Under the pieces are notes generated by a model. The model saw only the letters and a program-made list of their open reading frames with translations, was not told where the DNA came from and made no database searches. DNA of 64,000 nucleotides from Neurospora intermedia (lineage: Eukaryota > Ascomycota > Sordariomycetes > Sordariales > Sordariaceae): contig BTPP01000003.1 in NCBI GenBank assembly GCA_037102815.1, positions 3,100,001-3,164,000 on the forward strand, given 5' to 3'. Shown here one piece after another: positions 57,507 to 64,000 of the stretch; the stretch's first letter is position 1; each line of letters starts with the position of its first letter. The position numbers and the translations under genes are program-made.

Positions 57507-59593
57507 ATCAACGATATCACCACCGCTTAATCAGAAAAAGTGTACGAAAAGGGTAGAGATAAGCAGGCTTTCAGGAAAAGAAGATTCATGCCGGATCACG
57601 AGTAACGTTGGTCATCTGGAAAAAAAATGAGAAAAAAAAAAGATTTTTCATATACCAAAAAAGTAAAACAGCGCCTCGAGACAAAGACTATGAGCTGCTA
57701 AAACACGCGAATGGCGACATCATCACAACGGTTCGCTGCGATAGACACCGGGTTGGTTCTTATGTCCATACACGAAGCGAGTTGTACGTCTATACAGCTT
57801 ACTCTGTAAAGGGATGGCCAACTCTGCGGGGAGGTGTTTCGTACTCTGGACATCATGGTCGATTGCTCCCTGATAAAGGAAACTTCACTTGTGCAAGCCG
57901 AACATTGAGAATAGGGGCAACTGTGTTAGCACATGCTAGCACAGTCAGTCAGATCATTCTGGCTTCATGATCCGATCTGGGTGGACGTCATGTATCACAA
58001 TCCGTGCCTATTCCATCTATTGTCAATTGGTTTTTTCCTTGTTCTTCATCTTTCTTATCTTACCGTGTGATCGTCTGTAGAAACGCCGCGGGCAGCATGA
58101 GGTCTGGCTCGGCGATTACCAAAAAGAAAAAGTGAACTACTTACTCCTGTTTCGAATGAACCACGAGCACAAATGACTTATGGAAGCCAAAGTAATCAGC
58201 AGAAGAAGAGAAAGCGTGCGAACAATTTAAAGGTGGTTACATTATAGATGCACGTATTACGTGGTTAGCAATCAATCGTGTGAAAACCTTCACCATGTTG
58301 ATCGATATACAACTATACCAGGCTACCTTCATTTCAAGTTGCCACACCGGTACACTCACAGGAAGGCAGTGTACAATGAAAATTTACTAACAATTGCGCC
58401 TGCAGAATTGGTTAAAAATGTCTCCCATTCTAGTGAGTACTACTTTCGACTGATTTTGGTTGCGTCCGTCATAATTTCACGTGTTGTGGCAGCAAGCGCA
58501 TCGTTGAAGATGCGAGACACGATGAATGAGTGACCATTAACAATTAATCTCATGCCTCTACTAAATAGTACTGTGTATCATACATCGATGTCTGATTAAG
58601 GAACGTTCTACGAAATGTGATGTTCACGTATTTGCCGATTCTTTCCATCTTTTCCTTTTCTTCGTGAGAAAACAAAATTAGCTAGAAGAAAAAGAAAAGA
58701 AAAAAAAGAAGAGAAGGAGACGATAACGAAAGAAGACGTACATATGATACAGTTAGGATATATCCGAAAACAAAATATTTCGCTACAAGGTATACGACTG
58801 AACAACCGACTCAAGCAGACAAACACCCCTTTGTCTGTGTACTAGGCTAATTAGCCACGCTTCCCATCCCTGTGTCATCGGTGTGGTCACCGCCTCACAT
58901 CGCCTATCACCTCCCTTCATCCCCCCTTTCGATTTCACACCCCGTGCGTCCATGTCTTTCAGCGTTCGCCGCTTCCGCTTACTCCATCCATCCATTCATC
59001 CATTTACCATGGCCGTCCTCCGTGTCTATATCTCCCTTTTGGCTCGCTCGGATATTGACTGCTGGTGAAAAGGTGTCTACCCACGCAATAATCGTGTCAT
59101 GCAGGTGTATAAAGATGTGAGAGTGTTCGTCATTCTCTTAATAATGATAATGCCGTAACTGACCGTTGTGGGCATGCATGCTTGTTTGGTGACGTCCTAC
59201 ACCCTTCCGACGAGTTCGAAAACTTCCGGAAATGCGCCGACTGATTATCTCACCGCGCTCTCGTGTGCCTCTACGTAGCTGCTTGATGATTTTTCCTGGT
59301 AGGAAAGTGTGGTCATTTCCACCAGGCTGGGCGAATCCGAATTGAGGAGAATCCGAGTTTGATTTGATTTGCTGTTGTGTCTGTTGTGTTGGGGGGAGGA
59401 AAGCCGATTAGCTGGCCATTGGGTGGGCCACTCCCAGGAGGCCGACGCTTTGCACATGGTAGATCCAGAGCTCGCACGATCAGGCGTGTATTAAGAGACT
59501 GAAACCGAGTGTCGAAGCCGAAAAGAGCGTGGCATTAACCGCGACGTCTCGATGTGCATTTTGCTGAGATCATTCCGCCTGCGTTCCTTGCCT
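57507..59593. other. Convergent intergenic region, dus3 and pex13 3' ends
   Basis: 2.1 kb between convergent genes. Contains a purine-rich tract (about 58670-58740). No coding frame or RNA gene is recognised. Confidence 0.5.
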
Positions 59594-61097
59594 CTAAGAA
59601 AAGAACTGCGACTTCTGGAAGCTCTCGACGCTGATATCGCTAGCCTTGGCCGCTGGTAGGGCCGGAACCAGCACTTTCTTATCCGCGTCGCTGAGGATGC
59701 TGCTCAGCGAGTTGGCCCTCGTGTCGCCGTCAATGCTGATGGATGGGGCCCCAGCAATGGCTGCAACAGGCTGACCCGGCTTCTTCAGTACCTCGAGGAA
59801 GGTGGCCGGTAGATAGCCGATTCTTCCGTCGCGGGCGCGACACTTCCACCACTCGCTAGGCTGGCCGAGAGGATCGCTCTTGCTGAGAACGGCAACCAAA
59901 TCACCCTTGTGAACTTCAAGGTCTACGCCCGGGACGATCTCGCCATTCCCCTGCGTGGCGGGCGAGAAGTCGTACAGGACGCGGCAGAACTCGAGCTTGG
60001 TCGGGTCGATGGTTTGTTGTTGCGCAACAACGAGCTGGCGCTTCTTTTCCTCTTCCTCAGCGTTGGAGGCCAGCGACTTGATCACCCTGCTCATCACGTA
60101 GGGCAGACCGAAGGCAGCGAGAACGAAGAAGATCAGGGGCTTTCGGCTGGGCTTGGGCATGGCACCAGCGGCACCACCGGCAGCCGCTGCAGCACCGCCC
60201 TTCCCACGTCCATCAAACATGGCAAAAGAGGCTGGATTGAGGCTGGAGACATCGGCTGGTAGAGGCTTGCCGGTGATCTTGGCGAACACTGTCCTAATCC
60301 AGCGCATAATAGTGAAGATACCCAGGATGGAGCCTAGTGTCTGGCGAAGATTGCCAAACTGCTCTGCGACAGCAACCATGGCTGAGCTAATGTTAGTAAA
60401 TCAGTTGCGCCTGACATGTGACATGATGTAACCTACCAAAGAAACTCGAGTGTGTCGCCATATAAGTGCTTTCAAGCATTTGTGCGAAACCCCCGAATGC
60501 GCCGACAATGCCTTCCAGCATCTGGAATGTGGCCATCGTGCTCATGTTGAAGCGGTTGGTCAAACTTTCCGGGTTGTTGGGATCGCCCGGCATGCCACCC
60601 ATACCTCCTCCATACATGCCGCCGCCGCCGTACATGCCACCGCCGTACATCGACCCGCCGTAACCGCCGTACATTGAACTGCCATATCCGCCCATACCCC
60701 CATACCTGGAATAGGGGCTGGAATAGGGCGACGAATATGCCGAGCCGTATGAAGAGCCGTATGTTGTGCCGTACGAGCCTACGCCGACTCCGTATGGTGA
60801 TGTACCCATCGCGCCCATTGGTCTGCTGTAGTTGGCGGCATTTTGGTTGACGGAGGCGGTCAGACTGGCAGGTCTCGCGGGGATGGCCGGGGTTGAGCCT
60901 GATGTTGTTGTTGTGTTTGACTCTGGTGATGGCGTCGCGGCCGAAGAGGCTGCTGGTGCGGGCGCTGTGTCATTGCGGATTCAATGTCAGTGCCCTGCTT
61001 GTCGGGCGCACATGGAATGGTGAACGGGAAAAAAAAACATACCCGATGCGCCAGACGTCGCGCCTTGTCTTTCCCACGGTTTCGGAGGGGATGCCAT
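59594..61097 (-). CDS. pex13: Peroxin-13, peroxisomal docking complex subunit
   Basis: Pex13 is an integral peroxisomal membrane protein that, with Pex14, docks the import receptors Pex5 and Pex7. Three exons: 61043-61097, 60437-60964 and 59594-60381, with introns of 78 and 55 bp; the phases agree and give 456 residues. The N-terminus begins MASPPKPWERQGA, the conserved PPKPWE start of the family. A Tyr/Gly-rich low-complexity region (SSPYSSPYSRYGGMGGYGSS and MYGGG repeats) follows; YG-rich segments of Pex13 are known to form a phase-like import mesh. The Pex13 N domain has two hydrophobic segments (FGNLRQTLGSILGIFTIMRW and PLIFFVLAAFGLPYVMSRVI). The C-terminal SH3 domain, which binds Pex5/Pex14, includes VLYDFSP, WWKCRARDGRIGYLPATFLE. 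The C-terminal tail ends in QFFS. Confidence 0.95.
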
Positions 61098-62554
61098 GGC
61101 GATTGTGTGTGGATTATCTGATCCTCCGCCGTTGATGGCCGGTGGTAGTGCTCGAGGAATGACTTCGATGGACCGGTAAAGGGAGAAGACGAAAACAAGG
61201 GGGGTTTACTGGTGGCCGCCGAGTTAGGGATGGTCCAGTCGTCGGTCTTAAGCGATGGGACAGAATGCGTGCGATGCGACAAGCGTCAGGTCCGCTGCAC
61301 TGGGCTCTGCTGCTGGGAGCTGGCTGGGCGCCTGACAGGCAAAGAGTTGCCGCGGTGGCGAGGGCGCTGGGCTTAGCTGGGGATCCCGATTTGGCGGCTT
61401 CCTCGCGTAAATTCGTTCAGGGAAGGGGAGCGCGAGAGAGTGTGTGCGAGTAGATCAGGGCCAATAAGTAGAGTCGGCGGGCGTGGCATCAGAGGATAGT
61501 TTATCGTAGTCTTATTCTCGACTTCTTTTTGGGCCCTTCGGGTATAAAAATGTCGACTTTTCCTAGACCACTATGGGGAGGGGATCGAGCATTGACAGGA
61601 GGGGACGATGTCGTAGCAGCGGAAAGGTGGAGAACGTCAGTCCGGGAGCGACCACTCCTGTTGCTTTTATCGCTTTCGGACGGCTTGTGAACCTCGGCAA
61701 CATTTCAGCGGGTAACACTGGCTGCATGGACACTTTATGTGGTATGTAGGTACCGACCCAGCATGGTCAGCTGCGTGCTGGGTATCGTGCTGGTCTTTTT
61801 CGACTCTGCAGTCTGCACTCCACGAACATCAGCATGATGTAAGCTGTAATAAAGGAAATCGTGGATGTACGCGGTATAATCGTTCTTTGACATGGTGGAA
61901 TGAGAAGTACTTGCACGTCAACGTGATAAGTTCGTCCAGTTCAAAGTTCAGGGGGTGCGGTTTATGAATGATTCTGGCAGGTTGCAACCAAGGTCGGTTG
62001 TTTTGTAATCGCTCGATGCCGTTCTCTTTCAAGACTTGATCAACAAGCCAACCTCAAGCTCAGATCAGTGCGTATGAATATCCGAATAATAGTTTGGATT
62101 GCCAATATGGACACTACTAGCCGTAGGACAGAAAAAGAAAAACGACCAGTCTTACATGCACGCTAACAATAAATACCCATCAATTACGCCAACGCCTTTG
62201 CAATGCCTCTGTGGAATAGTAAGCATCTTTCCCCAATCCTTTGGGTTTTCCTGAATGCCTCCTTACTAAAGGATGGCTGAGAAGCTCATCGCACGAAAAG
62301 CCAAGTCTGCCCAACCTATCCTATCCATCACATCGGTCATACCTCAACCCAAAGTACGAACAAGGGACCTAACACGTCTAGCGGGCCTGCGACCCCTTCA
62401 GTGCCGATGCCCATCGTGCTAAAGGCCCGCCCTCTTGTCCAACTAGCCACTCTTTCCAGTCCATGCTTGTGTATGGAACAAATCTAATGATGAGGAGAAT
62501 AACGGCGAGGTGAAAAGATATCCTCTGCCATGACAGAAAGCGGAACTTAGCTGT
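61098..62554. other. Intergenic region upstream of pex13
   Basis: Between the pex13 start and the stop of the BTB gene, both on the minus strand. No coding frame longer than about 75 codons looks real. It should hold the pex13 promoter and the 3' UTR of the BTB gene. Confidence 0.5.
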
Positions 62555-64000
62555 TCATGACATCTCCATGCCCTCGTCTTCATCAAGCTCGCTTTCAAGC
62601 ACTTGCGTATGGTTGCTACTAATGCTCCCCTTACGCCGTGACGCGCCAGACCCTCCGTCGTGGTAACGACCATCGATCCCCACCATCAAATCAAGCTCGT
62701 CACCGCCAACCACACGGCCTTCCATATCAACTTCCTGCGAAAGCTCCACCAGAGCCGCCCGAGGAAGCCTCTGGAAACCGAGCGTGCGTACAACCCTGCC
62801 CCAGTGCGTCATACAGAAGGTGGCAGCCCGTTTCCGCAGCCATTCTTCATTCGCCATGCCGGCGCAGTACCAGATGATACACGCGTGATCCACGTCAAGC
62901 TCCTTAGCCAATCTATTTACGCAAAGGAGGCGAAGATGTGGAATGTTGTAGATATTGGACATGACAAGAAGGCCGGCCACGTCTGACAGGTCGGCCGTGA
63001 TGCTCTCGTCCTCTTCAGATCCCGGGTCGATACGGTCCGTATATAGATAGTATAAGAATGCCTTGACAACACTGTAGGGCTCAGGGATATGCATCTTCTT
63101 CGTGTGAAATTCGGCCATTTGACTCGACCATAGGCGTGCAAAGTGTGGCCAGCGTGCCTGGAGAATCAGTCGATGGACGTGAATTGGCGGAGACGTGGGC
63201 GCATCCGGCGACAGCCAGGTCTGATCACCATCCATCGAGTCGGACGTGTGAACGAGCGCAGAGCCTATGATCTCGTCCTCATCGTATTCGCGAGAAAGAG
63301 CTGTGACGATGAAATCCGTACCACTTCCGGTCTCGGGAGGCTGGTCGAAGAGTTTAGCGAGATCACATCCTAGCCCTTTGGACGGCTGTTCGATATGACG
63401 CGCTCGAGAAGATGGCCGTGTGAAGTCCGCGCGTGGTTCAGGGGCAAAATTGTTTCCTAGGAACCCGTACCGGCGCAGATCAATTTCCATGATATCGGAC
63501 AAGTACTCCTCAAGGCCAGTACCTCCATGATCCAGTACATTCGGCTCCGTGGGACACCCAAGTAGCCAGGCCTTGGTGCCGTCTTCGTTCATGGTGCAAT
63601 AGTGCCAGCGATATCCGGGCTTGAATATCTCCCGGCCGTCGGCCAACTTCTGCCATCGGAGAGACCCCAGATCGAGAGCAGACAAGGAGCATTCCTTGGA
63701 CGAGATTGTCGCCGCTGGGGTAACAAAGTCCAGAAGGGTACCTGACGAGTAGACATGGAAATGAATACCCTGTCCCTGCGATGGCACGTTCGGACCGTTG
63801 ACAAACTTGAGAGCCGAAACAGCACCGGGTGCAGGAGGAGCGTAGGTCTTGAGATGGAACGACGGAGGGTTGACTTGCGCAGTCCTCGAGTTTGCGGCAT
63901 ACCCAGACGACCCAACAATCGGGGATTGTGCTGCAGGGTAGGAGGGCCTTGGCGAAATGGCGCTTCGAGCCATACCGGAGCGGTCCATCGAGCCAATCTG
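62555..64000 (-). CDS. BTB/POZ-domain protein with kelch-like N-terminal region, 3' part
   Basis: Open on the minus strand from the right window edge to the stop at 62555, so the true start may lie outside; the first in-frame ATG visible is near 63988. About 480 residues are seen. The N-terminal part ([71 protein letters not shown]) resembles the last blade of a fungal kelch propeller. The BTB fold begins near FIVTALSREYDED and continues with IHVHRLILQARWPHFARLW, VVKAFLYYLYTDRID, LLVMSNIYNIPHLRLLCVNR and a BACK-like helical end. The tail is acidic (ELDEDEGMEMS). The kelch-then-BTB layout is like S. pombe Ral2 relatives that act upstream of Ras1, and BTB proteins can also serve as Cul3 adaptors. 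The role here is inference. Confidence 0.75.
   Translation of the reverse strand, partial: QIGSMDRSGMARSAISPRPSYPAAQSPIVGSSGYAANSRTAQVNPPSFHLKTYAPPAPGAVSALKFVNGPNVPSQGQGIHFHVYSSGTLLDFVTPAATISSKECSLSALDLGSLRWQKLADGREIFKPGYRWHYCTMNEDGTKAWLLGCPTEPNVLDHGGTGLEEYLSDIMEIDLRRYGFLGNNFAPEPRADFTRPSSRARHIEQPSKGLGCDLAKLFDQPPETGSGTDFIVTALSREYDEDEIIGSALVHTSDSMDGDQTWLSPDAPTSPPIHVHRLILQARWPHFARLWSSQMAEFHTKKMHIPEPYSVVKAFLYYLYTDRIDPGSEEDESITADLSDVAGLLVMSNIYNIPHLRLLCVNRLAKELDVDHACIIWYCAGMANEEWLRKRAATFCMTHWGRVVRTLGFQRLPRAALVELSQEVDMEGRVVGGDELDLMVGIDGRYHDGGSGASRRKGSISSNHTQVLESELDEDEGMEMS

Overview
The window looks like nuclear DNA of a filamentous ascomycete, most likely a Sordariomycete close to Neurospora or Sordaria. 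The basis is short spliceosomal introns (about 50-160 bp) with GTNNGT donors and CTRAC branch points, C-ending codon preference in the highly expressed genes, and gene families typical of Pezizomycotina (PTH11-type receptor, KipA-type kinesin, CYP51 sterol demethylase, fungal NACHT protein). Assignment below class level is inference. I see no AT-rich repeat-mutated block and no centromere or telomere sequence.

Layout, left to right: the 5' part of psf1 (minus, cut by the window edge); hsp78 (plus); a U6 snRNA gene (minus) split by an mRNA-type intron; ADE17/ATIC (plus), convergent with a NACHT NLR-like gene (minus); a gene-poor 4.9 kb; a PTH11/fungal-rhodopsin receptor with about seven introns (plus); 4.7 kb of spacer; a KipA-type kinesin (plus); 4.6 kb of spacer with long homopolymers; a type II membrane FUT8-like glycosyltransferase (plus); a 402 bp Mutator-like MITE; erg11/CYP51 (plus); rcf2 (minus); 8.1 kb without a convincing protein gene; an Sfp1-like C2H2 factor (plus); a kelch propeller protein (minus); dus3 (plus); pex13 (minus); and the 3' part of a BTB protein with a kelch-like N-terminal region (minus, cut by the right edge).

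The 14 protein genes are mostly independent housekeeping genes: replication (psf1), mitochondrial protein disaggregation and respiratory supercomplexes (hsp78, rcf2), purine synthesis (ADE17), sterol synthesis (erg11), tRNA modification (dus3), peroxisomal import (pex13), polar transport (kinesin) and growth control (Sfp1-like). No biosynthetic cluster, operon-like unit or CRISPR array is present.

Two observations stand out. The U6 gene carries a 62 bp spliceosomal intron 10 nt before the ACAGAGA box; that intron holds the best A-block match, and a B block lies about 130 bp past the terminator, so splicing and Pol III promoter architecture appear entangled. Second, a MITE with roughly 80 bp inverted repeats and a perfect 9 bp target duplication sits 546 bp upstream of the erg11 start codon.
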